Shown: positions 33,990 through 42,893 of the stretch, piece by piece
How positions within the stretch are numbered: position 1 is the stretch's first letter
Layout: every line of letters starts with the position of its first letter
Source of the DNA: an uncultured Bacteroidota bacterium
GTDB lineage: Bacteria; Bacteroidota; Bacteroidia; Chitinophagales; Chitinophagaceae
Length of the DNA stretch: 53,065 nt
Assembly: GCA_903824725.1 (NCBI GenBank)
Contig: CAIJXU010000085.1
Location: forward strand, 1-53,065
Direction of reading: 5' to 3'
Position numbers and translations under genes: made by a program
Notes under the pieces: model-generated
The model's input: only the letters and a program-made list of their open reading frames with translations
The model's database searches: none
What the model was told of the DNA's origin: nothing

Positions 33990-36503
33990 CTATAGATGTT
34001 GTAAAAAATCATGCAATTCAGCATCCGTTTTATAAAGGACTTCTCTTGGTTTGCTCCCCTGGCTTGGCCCCACAATTCCTGCAGATTCCAACTGATCCAT
34101 TAAACGTCCTGCACGGTTATATCCTAATTTCATTCGACGCTGAATTAAAGAAGTAGATCCCATTTGAGCATTCACAATTAATTTAGCTGCATCCTCAAAT
34201 AAAGGATCCCTATCCCCTGCATCAAAACCATTGGCATCTCTTTCATTTTCATCCATGTATTCTGGCAATAAAAAAGCTTGCGGGTAGCCTTTTTGTTCGG
34301 CAATGAAATTACAAACTCGATCCACTTCAGGGGTATCAACAAAAGCACATTGTAAACGTGTTATCTCCCCATTATAACTCACTAACATATCTCCTTTACC
34401 AATCAATTGCTCAGCACCTCCTGCGTCCAAGATGGTTCGACTATCAATTTTACTAGATACTTTAAAAGCAATACGCGCAGGGAAATTGGCTTTGATGGTT
34501 CCTGTAATGATATTAACCGAAGGTCTTTGTGTTGCAATTATTAAATGAATACCCACTGCACGGGCTAATTGCGCTAAACGAGCAATAGGCATCTCCACTT
34601 CCTTTCCTGCAGTCATGATTAAATCAGCAAACTCATCCACTACTAAAACAATAAATGGCAAATACTGATGGCCTTTTTCTGGATTTAATTTTCGTGCAGT
34701 AAACTTCTCATTGTATTCCTTAATATTTCTACAACCTGCTTCTTTTAATAAATCATATCGGTTATCCATTTCAATACAAAGCGCATTCAATGTGCTAATT
34801 ACTTTTTTAGTATCTGTAATAATGGCATCTTCCTCGCCAGGTAATTTTGCTAAAAAATGTTTTTCAATAACACGGTATAAACTTAATTCCACTTTTTTAG
34901 GATCTACTAAAACAAACTTTAATTGTGAAGGATGTTTTTTATATAATAGAGAAACTAAAATGGCGTTTAATCCCACCGACTTCCCTTGCCCTGTCGCCCC
35001 TGCCATTAATAAGTGAGGCATACTCGCTAAATCGACAATGAAGTTTTCATTATCGATTTTTTTACCAATCGCAATAGGAAGTGAATATTGACTGGTCTGG
35101 AATTTTTCACTTGCTAATAAAGTTTTCATACTTACCACCGACTTCCTAATATTAGGAACCTCAATACCGATGGTCCCCTTTCCTGGTATGGGTGCTATGA
35201 TACGAATACCTAATGCAGCTAAACTTAAAGCGATATCATCCTCTAGGTTTTTGATACGGCTAATTCGAACCCCAGGAGCGGGCACAATTTCATATAAAGT
35301 AACAGTGGGTCCAACTGTAGCTGCAATTCTTTGTATCGAAATATCGTAATTTTTTAAAGTCGCAATAATCTGATTTTTATGCGTTTCTAATTCCTCAGGA
35401 TCTTGCACAATTTTTTCACTTCCATGTGTTTCTAATAAATTAATATTAGGGTACTTGTAATTTTTCAAATCAAGTGTGGCGTCATATTTGGTTCCAATAC
35501 TTCCAACGGGAACAATGACTTCCTTTGCAACGTCTTTAATTTCCAAATCTAAATCCTCTAATAATTCTCCATTAAAGTCCTCTATATTGACTTTAGCTGG
35601 TGCTACTACTTCTTCCTCTTCTTCAATTAAAGTGGGTTCCAATTCAGCGATGGCTGTTATTTTTTCTTCTTCTAATGATAATTCGTCAATGAAAAGTTTC
35701 CCCCCAGTAGCTTCCATTTCATTTGGGATAAGATTGCCATCGGCATCTACATTATTTTTTAGTTTATTCCCTCCGATGGTCGCTGGATGATCGGGGTGAT
35801 TTAAATCCCATTCTTGCTTCACTGCTTCTTCAGTATCCTCACTCACAAAAACTTCCTCTTTTTGCTTAGGAAGTAAAAAACTAAAATTAGGAACTTTAAA
35901 AATGGGATTGAATCTCCAAATAAAATAACTAAAGCCCGCTACAAATAAAATAGCACCTGTTCCAAAGCTACCCACCCATTTAATTAACCAACTACTACTG
36001 TATTCCCCCAAAGCGCCACCCCATGAAAATGCGGCTTGTGGTGTAACAAATGTAAAACAAGTACTTACCACTAATAATCCTATTATTACATAACGCACAT
36101 TGCGCCAAATACTAAAAATGGGTTTGGTGAAAAATAAATTGACACCTAGTACAAAAAAGAAAGTACAAAATAAATATGCGGCCACTCCAAAACCATTGTA
36201 CATTATTTGATAGGCAACAAAAGCCCCTAGATAGCCCAATAAATTATTCACTTTAACATCGGTCGTAGAAAATAATTTAGTACGCCATAATTGAACCATA
36301 TCTTGATCCTCCTGCCAAGTAAATAAATAAGAGGTAAATGCAACAAATAAGAAGATGGCAGTCAATAAACACACAGCCCCTAAAATTTTTGAAGTTCGCT
36401 CATCTTTCACTACATCGGTAACGGTGACAGAAGCCTCTTTGTCAGGATTTAAGATTGGAGAATTGACGTTAGGTTCTTTTTTGCTTTTGAGCGTATTTGC
36501 CAT
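33990..36503 (-). CDS. ftsK: DNA translocase FtsK/SpoIIIE
   Basis: Inner-membrane, ATP-driven DNA pump of 837 aa that clears chromosome ends from the division septum. Four hydrophobic segments occupy residues ~40-200, then an acidic linker rich in Glu (to ~370). The RecA-like motor has Walker A MAGATGQGKSVGLNAIL near residue 500 and Walker B PFIVLVVDEFADLI, and a C-terminal winged-helix gamma domain (LIQRRMKLGYNRAGRLMDQLE). Motor motifs IPGKGTIGIEVPN and VDPKKVELSLY are complete. The linker is short compared with E. coli FtsK but normal for Bacteroidota. A consensus -7 element lies only 5 bases upstream of the ATG. Confidence 0.96.
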   Translation of the reverse strand: MANTLKSKKEPNVNSPILNPDKEASVTVTDVVKDERTSKILGAVCLLTAIFLFVAFTSYLFTWQEDQDMVQLWRTKLFSTTDVKVNNLLGYLGAFVAYQIMYNGFGVAAYLFCTFFFVLGVNLFFTKPIFSIWRNVRYVIIGLLVVSTCFTFVTPQAAFSWGGALGEYSSSWLIKWVGSFGTGAILFVAGFSYFIWRFNPIFKVPNFSFLLPKQKEEVFVSEDTEEAVKQEWDLNHPDHPATIGGNKLKNNVDADGNLIPNEMEATGGKLFIDELSLEEEKITAIAELEPTLIEEEEEVVAPAKVNIEDFNGELLEDLDLEIKDVAKEVIVPVGSIGTKYDATLDLKNYKYPNINLLETHGSEKIVQDPEELETHKNQIIATLKNYDISIQRIAATVGPTVTLYEIVPAPGVRISRIKNLEDDIALSLAALGIRIIAPIPGKGTIGIEVPNIRKSVVSMKTLLASEKFQTSQYSLPIAIGKKIDNENFIVDLASMPHLLMAGATGQGKSVGLNAILVSLLYKKHPSQLKFVLVDPKKVELSLYRVIEKHFLAKLPGEEDAIITDTKKVISTLNALCIEMDNRYDLLKEAGCRNIKEYNEKFTARKLNPEKGHQYLPFIVLVVDEFADLIMTAGKEVEMPIARLAQLARAVGIHLIIATQRPSVNIITGTIKANFPARIAFKVSSKIDSRTILDAGGAEQLIGKGDMLVSYNGEITRLQCAFVDTPEVDRVCNFIAEQKGYPQAFLLPEYMDENERDANGFDAGDRDPLFEDAAKLIVNAQMGSTSLIQRRMKLGYNRAGRLMDQLESAGIVGPSQGSKPREVLYKTDAELHDFLQHL

Positions 36504-36508
36504 GATAA

Positions 36509-36537
36509 CAAATATAAGTTATCCCAATAGGAACAAA
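36509..36537 (-). promoter_or_regulatory. Promoter of ftsK, predicted near-leaderless
   Basis: On the minus strand TTTG (36534-36537) and TATATTTG (36509-36516) form a consensus pair with 17 bases between. The -7 element ends 5 bases before the ftsK ATG (36503), so transcription should begin at or next to the start codon. Confidence 0.5.
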
Positions 36538-36577
36538 AAGAAATTTTAGCAAATGTGTAAAATTGAAATGAATGGGG

Positions 36578-36991
36578 CTACTTATCCACTTTATGCAGAA
36601 AAACCACCCTGCCCCAACTTAACCAGCCTAGCATAAAGCAAAGCCCTCCAAGGGGTGTGATTGGACCTAAAAAAGTAGTCCATGATGGATTCAAAAATGC
36701 CGAAATGGTTAATCCATATAAAGATCCACTAAACAAAAATATACCGATACAGAAAAAACGAGAAGCCCAGTTTAGTGCATTCTCATCATCAACAAATCCT
36801 TGCTTTTGCTCTATATAAAGTGACAAAAATATCAATGCCATTGCGTGCATGAATTGATAGCGCACGCCAGTTTCAAATATTTGTAATTTTTCTAAAGGGA
36901 CAATGCTTTTTAAGGCATGTGCTCCAAAAGCACCTAATATCACTGAAAGTAATGCAAAACTGATTCCCCAGAGTAATATTTTACGCGACAT
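36578..36991 (-). CDS. DUF423 small membrane protein
   Basis: Integral inner-membrane protein of 137 aa with four hydrophobic segments. The family signature is LSVILGAFGAHALKSIV near the N-terminus and GVRYQFMHAMALIFLSLY in the second segment, followed by FSGSLYGLTI and FLGPITPLGGLCFMLGWL. Relatives include E. coli YgdD; the molecular role is unknown. Its start overlaps the end of aroK by 11 bases, so it is translationally coupled as the last gene of the GH13-pyrF-gcdH-aroK-DUF423 run. Confidence 0.92.
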   Translation of the reverse strand: MSRKILLWGISFALLSVILGAFGAHALKSIVPLEKLQIFETGVRYQFMHAMALIFLSLYIEQKQGFVDDENALNWASRFFCIGIFLFSGSLYGLTISAFLNPSWTTFLGPITPLGGLCFMLGWLSWGRVVFLHKVDK

Positions 36992-37499
36992 GTTTTTGAA
37001 TTAATTTTTTGAGTACCGATTCCACTATTTCATCAGAACCAAGACGATAGTGGGCTTGTTGATAAAAGGAAAAGCGATTCACTAATTGCTGCTGCAAAAA
37101 TGTGGCTATGCCAGCTTCATCTAAATGAGCAATTAAAGGACGATGTGCTTTTTCCTTGATTAATCTTTGTACTAATATTTCAACAGATTCGTCTAACCAA
37201 ATCACGACCCCTTCTTTTTTCATCCATTGCATATTATCATTGAAACAAGGGGCCCCTCCTCCTGTAGCTAAAACATATTTTTTCTTTTCCTTAAACCACT
37301 TTAATAATTTGGATTCGGTTTTTCTAAAGTAATCCTCTCCGTCTTCAGCAAATATTTCAGCAATGGTTTTTTCTTCATTCATGACAATAAGATCATCCAA
37401 GTCATATCCTGCACACTTGATCCATTTGGACATTTTTTTTGCCCAATATGATTTTCCCGAACCCATTAATCCTATTAAAAATATTTTCTCTGCCGCCAT
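36981..37499 (-). CDS. aroK: Shikimate kinase
   Basis: Cytosolic kinase of 172 aa that phosphorylates shikimate in aromatic amino acid synthesis. The Walker A is FLIGLMGSGKSYWAKKM. The shikimate-binding residues lie in GYDLDDLI, EDYFRKTESKLL and VLATGGGAPCF, and the LID arginine is in KEKAHRPLIAHL. Length is normal (170-175). It lies 6 bases after gcdH and overlaps the DUF423 gene by 11 bases. The operon partners are functionally unrelated, which is common in compact Bacteroidota genomes. Confidence 0.95.
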   Translation of the reverse strand: MAAEKIFLIGLMGSGKSYWAKKMSKWIKCAGYDLDDLIVMNEEKTIAEIFAEDGEDYFRKTESKLLKWFKEKKKYVLATGGGAPCFNDNMQWMKKEGVVIWLDESVEILVQRLIKEKAHRPLIAHLDEAGIATFLQQQLVNRFSFYQQAHYRLGSDEIVESVLKKLIQKHVA

Positions 37500-37505
37500 A
37501 ATTAT

Positions 37506-38690
37506 TTATTTGAATGCATTAAATCCTGTGACATCCATGCCTGTAATTAATAAATGAATATCATGCGTCCCTTCATAAGTAATAACACTTTCTAAATTCA
37601 TCATATGTCTCATGATCGAAAATTCACCAGTAATCCCCATGCCCCCTAATATTTGCCTTGCGTCTCTTGCAACTTGAGTAGCCATCTCACAACTATTTCT
37701 TTTTGCCATACTTATTTGTTGAGGCGTTGCAACCCCTTCATTCATTAAAACACCTAATCGCCAAACCATCAACTGGGCTTTGGTAATTTCGGTAATCATT
37801 TCTGCTAATTTTTTTTGTTGCAACTGAAAAGCACCAATGGGTTTCCCAAATTGTATACGCTCCTTGCTATATCTTAAAGCTGTATCATAACAATCCATTG
37901 CCGCACCCAACGCACCCCAAGCAATTCCATATCGCGCTTTGCTTAAACAACCTAATGGCCCTTTTAATCCTTTGATAAGAGGTAAAATATTTTCCTTCGG
38001 CACTTTTACATTTTCAAAAACCAATTCACCAGTAGCACTTGCTCTTAAACTCCACTTACCATGTGTTGTAGGGGTTGAAAACCCTGCCATTCCTCGTTCT
38101 ACAATTAGTCCAATGATGTCACCGGATTCATCCTTTGCCCAAACCACAGCTACTTGTGCAATAGGTGCATTGCTGATCCACATCTTTGCACCATTTAAAA
38201 TAACATGATCGCCCGCGTCTTTAATATTCGTCAACATACTTGAAGGATCAGATCCATGATTGGGCTCTGTTAATCCAAAACAACCCAACCATTCACCCGT
38301 CGCCAATTTGGGTAAAAACTTTTTTTTCTGATCCTCATTACCATAAGCATATATGGGATACATGACCAAAGATCCTTGAACACTTGCTGTACTGCGAACC
38401 CCGCTGTCTCCCCTTTCCAATTCTTGCATCATTAAACCATAACTAATATAATCCAATCCGCCGCCACCATATTGGGTAGGAATGGTTGGACCAAAACAGC
38501 CAAGCCCTCCTAATTGTTTTACTATTTGAATGGGAAATTCGGCGCGTTGCGCATAGTCTTCTATAATGGGTGAAATTTCTTTTATAACATAATGACGCAT
38601 TGCTTGTCGAACCATACGTTGCTCCTCAGTTAACAATGTATCTAATTGAAAATAATCGGGAGATTCAAATAAGTCGGTTCTTGCAGACAT
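37506..38690 (-). CDS. gcdH: Acyl-CoA dehydrogenase, glutaryl-CoA dehydrogenase type
   Basis: Flavoprotein of 394 aa. The closest fit in the acyl-CoA dehydrogenase superfamily is glutaryl-CoA dehydrogenase, which oxidises and decarboxylates glutaryl-CoA to crotonyl-CoA in lysine and tryptophan breakdown. The catalytic base Glu lies in VITYEGTHDIHLLITG near the C-terminus, the FAD/substrate segment is LGCFGLTEPNHGSDPSSM, and the conserved arginine in DSGVRSTASVQGSLVM matches the GCDH carboxylate-binding arginine region. ILGGMGITGEFSIMRHMMNL completes the diagnostic set. It lies 9 bases after pyrF. Another short-chain dicarboxyl-CoA substrate is possible. Confidence 0.9.
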   Translation of the reverse strand: MSARTDLFESPDYFQLDTLLTEEQRMVRQAMRHYVIKEISPIIEDYAQRAEFPIQIVKQLGGLGCFGPTIPTQYGGGGLDYISYGLMMQELERGDSGVRSTASVQGSLVMYPIYAYGNEDQKKKFLPKLATGEWLGCFGLTEPNHGSDPSSMLTNIKDAGDHVILNGAKMWISNAPIAQVAVVWAKDESGDIIGLIVERGMAGFSTPTTHGKWSLRASATGELVFENVKVPKENILPLIKGLKGPLGCLSKARYGIAWGALGAAMDCYDTALRYSKERIQFGKPIGAFQLQQKKLAEMITEITKAQLMVWRLGVLMNEGVATPQQISMAKRNSCEMATQVARDARQILGGMGITGEFSIMRHMMNLESVITYEGTHDIHLLITGMDVTGFNAFK

Positions 38691-38699
38691 GTTTAAAAA

Positions 38700-39509
38700 T
38701 TAAGCGGATAATAAAACTTTCATTTCTTTTGCATATTCAGATGCCGCCGCCGCTGCTTTTTCAGCAAAATCATTTTGATTGCTTGCGAAAATAACGGCCC
38801 TACTTGCATTTACTAGCAAACCCACTGATGCATTCATACCAAAATGAGTCACATCTGCCAAACTGCCCCCTTGTGCACCAACCCCAGGCACTAATATAAA
38901 ATGATGCGGTATTATTTTTCGTATACTTTCAAAATCATTGGCTTTTGTAGCCCCGACCACAAACATCATTTGCTCAGGTGTTCCCCAACTTGCCACTTGC
39001 TCCAAAACAGACTCATATAAAAATTGTCCGTTCGCTAATTTTTGTTGTTGAAAATTTTGACTCCCTTCATTTGAGGTTAGTCCTAGTACAATAGTAAATT
39101 TATTAGAGTACGCTAAAAAAGGATCCACACTATCCCTTCCCATATAAGGAGCCACTGTAATGGCATCAAAAGGTAAAATTTCAAAAAATGTTTTTGCGTA
39201 TTGTGCCGACGTGTTTCCAATATCACCTCGTTTGGCATCTGCAATCGTAAAATGAGTTGAAGGAATATGCGCTAAACTTGCTTCCATTGCCTCCCAACCT
39301 TGAATACCTTGTGATTCATAAAAAGCAGTATTAATTTTATACCCCACACAATAAGGAGCGGTAGCATCAATGATGGCTTTATTAAATTGAATCACCCCTT
39401 TTGCATTTTTAGGAATACCCGCAGGTAATTTTTCAATATCCGTATCCAATCCTACGCATAAATAAGATTGCTTTAATTTTATCTGTTCAACTAATTCACT
39501 TTTAGTCAT
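38700..39509 (-). CDS. pyrF: Orotidine 5'-phosphate decarboxylase
   Basis: Cytosolic TIM-barrel enzyme of 269 aa that makes UMP from OMP. It belongs to the longer type 2 group: start ELVEQIKLKQSYLCVGLDTD, the catalytic Asp-Lys-Asp array in HFTIADAKRGDIGNTSAQYA, and the phosphate-binding end ILVPGVGAQGGSLADV. It starts 4 bases after the GH13 gene stop and ends 9 bases before gcdH, so it belongs to the same transcript. Function is secure. Confidence 0.97.
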   Translation of the reverse strand: MTKSELVEQIKLKQSYLCVGLDTDIEKLPAGIPKNAKGVIQFNKAIIDATAPYCVGYKINTAFYESQGIQGWEAMEASLAHIPSTHFTIADAKRGDIGNTSAQYAKTFFEILPFDAITVAPYMGRDSVDPFLAYSNKFTIVLGLTSNEGSQNFQQQKLANGQFLYESVLEQVASWGTPEQMMFVVGATKANDFESIRKIIPHHFILVPGVGAQGGSLADVTHFGMNASVGLLVNASRAVIFASNQNDFAEKAAAAASEYAKEMKVLLSA

Positions 39510-39513
39510 AATA

Positions 39514-40851
39514 TTATTTTAGCGATTTAGCTTCTGATTTTATTTTCACAAATACTTTGTAACCCCAGGGGGCTAATTCAAAATGAGTTGTATTTTGAGT
39601 CATTTGATTCGTAAATAATTCTTTGTAATTGTAAGTAGCAGATTTACTGTTCACTTTTACGTCTTGTACTTGATCAGACAAATTTAATACAACCACTACT
39701 TTATCCTCCCCGTTCACACGCTCATAAGCCATAATGGAAGCAGGATTATTTACTTTTAATCTATTAAATAGCGCATCCTCCTTAAAGGCCTTATTGCTAG
39801 ATCTCAAATGTAAAAGAGCAGTATAAAAATTGGATCTTTCATACTTATTAAATTGAATAGGATCTTTTTCAAAAAACTGAATCGCTTTTAAAACGGGTTC
39901 CTCTTGTCCACTGTATATTAATGGCAAGGTTCTATTATAGGTTTGAGACAATATGGCGAAGGGTGCGTGAACCGCACCTGGCATAGTAGCGAAATCGGCT
40001 TTGTTCCATGAATTTTCATCATGATTGCTTGTAAAATATAATCTCCAAGCCCCTTTCATAAAGCTAGTATCAATCGTATTAAAAATGGTATCAAGTGCGT
40101 GTACATTTTTTTTACCTGCTGCTACCTCTTTCATTACGTTAAACTCTCTCCAGGTATAAGTGGCATCAAAGCCTGCTTTATGTAATTCAGCATCATCCGC
40201 TTCAGCTAAAAAAAACAAGGGTCTAATTTTATTTAATGCAGGGATACATTTATACCAAAATGAAATGGGCACTCCCCAAGCAACGTCTACCCTAAATCCA
40301 TCCATCTTGGTATTATTAACCCAAAATTTCATGGTATTAATCATACTATCTTGCATGGCTCTATTCGAAAAATTTAATTCCCGCGTATCTGACCAATCAG
40401 CAGTATAGGTAGGATTTCCTAGACTGTCTTTTTCATAAAAATCTGGATGCGTTGTTAACCATTTATTATCAGCCCCACTATGATTGGGTACATAATCAAT
40501 AATGACTTTCATGTTCAGCGCATGCGCCTTAGCAACTAAATTATTAAAATCATTGAGTGTTCCAAATTCAGGATTGACTGCAGTATAGTCGGCCACTGAA
40601 TAATAGGAACCCAATGTCCCCTTGCGACCTTTAATTGAAATGGGTTGAATGGGCATGAGCCAAAGTGTTTGCACCCCCATTTTCTTTAACCTGGGTATGT
40701 GTTTTGCAAATGCATTAAAAGTACCTTGAGGTGTATACTGTCTAATATTTACTTCATAGATATTGCCTTGTTGCATAAAGGAAGGATGCTTTTGCTGGGC
40801 ATCTAATTGAAGAATTATAAAACTGCTTAATATTAAGAGTATTTTTTTCAT
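39514..40851 (-). CDS. Exported GH13 alpha-amylase family protein
   Basis: Glycoside hydrolase of 445 aa with a Sec signal (MKKILLILSSFIILQLDAQQ). The (beta/alpha)8 barrel has all four conserved GH13 regions: DYVPNHSG (I), DGFRVDVAWG with the nucleophile Asp (II), FFLAEADD with the acid/base Glu (III), and YFTSNHDENSW with the stabiliser Asp (IV). A short C-terminal beta domain follows (VVVLNLSDQVQDV). It should cleave alpha-1,4-glucans in the periplasm; exact bond and product size cannot be told. Oddly, it heads an operon of housekeeping genes (pyrF, gcdH, aroK). It is divergent from the lipoprotein gene at 40961. Confidence 0.92.
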   Translation of the reverse strand: MKKILLILSSFIILQLDAQQKHPSFMQQGNIYEVNIRQYTPQGTFNAFAKHIPRLKKMGVQTLWLMPIQPISIKGRKGTLGSYYSVADYTAVNPEFGTLNDFNNLVAKAHALNMKVIIDYVPNHSGADNKWLTTHPDFYEKDSLGNPTYTADWSDTRELNFSNRAMQDSMINTMKFWVNNTKMDGFRVDVAWGVPISFWYKCIPALNKIRPLFFLAEADDAELHKAGFDATYTWREFNVMKEVAAGKKNVHALDTIFNTIDTSFMKGAWRLYFTSNHDENSWNKADFATMPGAVHAPFAILSQTYNRTLPLIYSGQEEPVLKAIQFFEKDPIQFNKYERSNFYTALLHLRSSNKAFKEDALFNRLKVNNPASIMAYERVNGEDKVVVVLNLSDQVQDVKVNSKSATYNYKELFTNQMTQNTTHFELAPWGYKVFVKIKSEAKSLK

Positions 40852-40960
40852 ATGCTTCCTAGTTGTTTACTTATTGTAAAATTAATATAAACCCCCCAAG
40901 ATGCCAATTAAACCCCTACTTCATCTGCCTAATTATTCTCTAATTGGCCTAACTTTGCTT

Positions 40961-41350
40961 ATGTTTAAAAAATCATTACTCATCTGCCTCTGGGGAATAG
41001 GGATTTTGGGTTGTCAACAGCAACCTGCCTTTGAACTAGCCGATAATCCCTTGGACGGAGGTCGTTATTTTATAGAAAGTTGTTTGCATGGAGAATTTAA
41101 AAAAGCAAGATTTTATCTTTTAGATGACAGCACCAACCAAGCAGGTTTTGAGAACATTTCAAAACAATATTATACACTGGATAAGGAAGGAAGGCAACAA
41201 TTAAGACAAGCTTCCATTCAAATTAATAATATCAATACTTTGGACTCAAATACAAGTGTTATCTATTACCAAAACTCATTTGATAAAGAAGCGAAAAAAA
41301 TAAAAGTACTCCGTACCGAAAAAGGCTGGAAAGTGGACCTTCGGTTTTAG
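40961..41350 (+). CDS. Small hypothetical lipoprotein (DUF4878-like)
   Basis: 129-aa protein from the ATG at 40961, with a signal and lipobox ILGC (MFKKSLLICLWGIGILGCQQ). An ATG 20 codons upstream is also in frame but would place a long non-signal stretch ahead of the lipobox, so it was not used. The mature domain looks like a small NTF2-like fold: NPLDGGRYFIESCLHGEFKK, then alternating strands ending TSVIYYQNSFDKEAKKIKVL and EKGWKVDLRF. DUF4878-type lipoproteins have this layout; the role is unknown. It is divergent from the GH13 gene, and the promoter of the next small gene begins 10 bases after its stop. Confidence 0.7.
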   Translation: MFKKSLLICLWGIGILGCQQQPAFELADNPLDGGRYFIESCLHGEFKKARFYLLDDSTNQAGFENISKQYYTLDKEGRQQLRQASIQINNINTLDSNTSVIYYQNSFDKEAKKIKVLRTEKGWKVDLRF

Positions 41351-41359
41351 TTATTTTTG

Positions 41360-41367
41360 TATATTTG
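41360..41367 (+). promoter_or_regulatory. Promoter -7 element of the 50-aa membrane protein gene
   Basis: TATATTTG matches TAnnTTTG exactly, 34 bases before the ATG at 41402. The -33 region falls within the end of the lipoprotein gene and has no clear TTTG. Confidence 0.5.
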
Positions 41368-41401
41368 CACAACACAAAAAACACTTAAAATAAAAATTGA
41401 T

Positions 41402-41554
41402 ATGGAAGCTCAAAAAAATACCAAAAAATATTGGATTTATTGTTTTGCATGGTTAGCCATCATGATTGCATTAATCATTTTTAAAAGAGAATTTTTTTGG
41501 CTAGCGCTTCCAGGCACTGGAACTTATTTTGCAAAAGCAATGGATATATTTTAG
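41402..41554 (+). CDS. 50-aa single-pass membrane protein
   Basis: Small protein of unknown function, starting MEAQKNTKKYWIYCFAWLAI. A charged N-terminus precedes one long hydrophobic helix (about residues 10-27, WIYCFAWLAIMIALIIF), then KREFFWLALPGTGTYFAKAM. The ATG at 41402 is chosen because it follows the predicted transcription start and an A-rich stretch (AAAATTGATATG); a codon 15 triplets upstream lies within the promoter. The gene has its own consensus promoter element and a very strong terminator, which supports real expression. Flavocytochrome- or transporter-associated small subunits have this form, but no specific role can be assigned. Confidence 0.6.
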   Translation: MEAQKNTKKYWIYCFAWLAIMIALIIFKREFFWLALPGTGTYFAKAMDIF

Positions 41555-41574
41555 TCCTCCAATTTCAACTTATA

Positions 41575-41610
41575 AAAAGACCCGTTCCAAAATATTGGAA
41601 CGGGTCTTTT
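41575..41610. terminator. Strong bidirectional rho-independent terminator
   Basis: A perfect 16-bp stem (AAAAGACCCGTTCCAA, 41575-41590; its complement 41595-41610) has a 4-base loop and A/T tracts on both ends. It separates the convergent 50-aa gene and serine hydrolase gene. Confidence 0.93.
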
Positions 41611-41627
41611 ATTTATACTTCATTTCA

Positions 41628-42776
41628 TTATTTCAAGACCGATAATGCTGCTGCAGCATAAGTAAAAATTTCGGGCTGATGGTGATGTTGTGGTTTCACC
41701 ACTTTTGATTCACCCAATCGAACCACCACTGCATTTTTATCACGAATGATATATACATACTGACCAAACAATCCATTTTGCGCAACAATAGCATGACCTT
41801 GCTCATTAAACATCCAATATTGGTAACCATAATAATCAACAGGGTTGCCATTCTCAGTTGGATCTTTTAAATAACTGGCTGGCGTTGTGGCCGCCTTAAT
41901 ATAATTTTCTGAAACAATTTGGCGACTACCCCACTTTCCATTGTCCAAAACAAGTTGACCAAACCTAGCATAGTCATGTGCTACGCCATTAAAGCAACAA
42001 AATGCTTTTTCATGTTTTTTATTACCATCCAATAACCATAAAGCATCTGCTTCGGCACCCATTGGTTTCATGAATCTTTCAGATACTAATTCAGAAATGG
42101 TTTGACCAAAAGCTTTTTCTACAATAAGGCCCAATACTTGCGTATCACCACTACGATATTCCCAATGAACACCCGCAGGTTCTTTGAAAGCCATTTTATT
42201 CACCATAAATTCCTCATCATCTCCATAATACCCATAGGCATTCATACTAAAATAACTTTTATCTGATTCTTTATAAGTCGTGCCCGAACTCATAGTCAAT
42301 AAATCCTTGATGCGTACTTTATCCAACCCAGCTTCTTTAAAGTGCGGTACATAGTTACCAGCAGGCTCGTCCAATGATTTAATTTTACCTTCGTCTAAAG
42401 CAATCCCAATTAATAAAGAAATGATACTTTTTGCAGCCGAAAAGGAGCCGCTTAATGTTTTGGGTGTATAGCCATCCCAATACTTTTCATATATCAATTT
42501 TCCGTTTTGTATCACAATAAAAGCATGGGTGTCATTCGAATCCATAATAGCCAGGATGGAATCTGAAATAACCCCTTTATTATAATTTGAATCTAAGGGC
42601 CAGTATTGAGGAGCCCCTCCACTTGATACAAGTCGAGTGGGATGTGTTTTATAATCATGAATGGTATGCTTTCCCCATATAGCAAAGTTTTTTAAGTGTG
42701 CAAACTGAGGGGTAAAAGACAATCCTCCTACCAAGACCACTAGGACTAAAATAGAAATTATAATTTTTTTTAACAT
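41628..42776 (-). CDS. Serine hydrolase, beta-lactamase class C / NylB-like family
   Basis: 382-aa protein with an N-terminal hydrophobic anchor or signal (IIISILVLVVLVGGLSF). The penicillin-binding-type active site is present: nucleophile SxxK in GSFSAAKSIISLLIG and the YxS motif in HWEYRSGDTQVLGLIVEK. The third motif is GLFGQYVYI rather than KTG or HxG, as in 6-aminohexanoate-dimer hydrolases and related esterases. So it is unlikely to be a resistance enzyme; it probably cleaves esters or amides of small molecules or peptidoglycan fragments outside the cytoplasm. A histidine run lies near the end (KPQHHHQPEIF). It is divergent from a nitroreductase gene. Confidence 0.85.
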   Translation of the reverse strand: MLKKIIISILVLVVLVGGLSFTPQFAHLKNFAIWGKHTIHDYKTHPTRLVSSGGAPQYWPLDSNYNKGVISDSILAIMDSNDTHAFIVIQNGKLIYEKYWDGYTPKTLSGSFSAAKSIISLLIGIALDEGKIKSLDEPAGNYVPHFKEAGLDKVRIKDLLTMSSGTTYKESDKSYFSMNAYGYYGDDEEFMVNKMAFKEPAGVHWEYRSGDTQVLGLIVEKAFGQTISELVSERFMKPMGAEADALWLLDGNKKHEKAFCCFNGVAHDYARFGQLVLDNGKWGSRQIVSENYIKAATTPASYLKDPTENGNPVDYYGYQYWMFNEQGHAIVAQNGLFGQYVYIIRDKNAVVVRLGESKVVKPQHHHQPEIFTYAAAALSVLK

Positions 42777-42805
42777 TGCTAGTGAAAGTTTAATTTAATT
42801 TGCAC

Positions 42806-42819
42806 TCGGTTCAAACCGA
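42806..42819. repeat. 14-bp palindrome in a divergent promoter region
   Basis: TCGGTT-CA-AACCGA is a perfect 6-2-6 inverted repeat in the 117 bases between the divergently read serine hydrolase and nitroreductase genes. This is the position and size of a typical dimeric repressor site. No regulator gene is adjacent. Confidence 0.4.
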
Positions 42820-42893
42820 ATGGATATTTATTTGTTATTAGATAAGAACCATTTTTAAAGAAGTAAAATTAAATAAAAAATAAACAGCAGTAT

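Noticed and set aside
41628..42776. Serine hydrolase as an antibiotic-resistance beta-lactamase
   Set aside because: The third active-site motif is GLFGQ rather than KTG, and YxS fits NylB/esterase-like relatives better.
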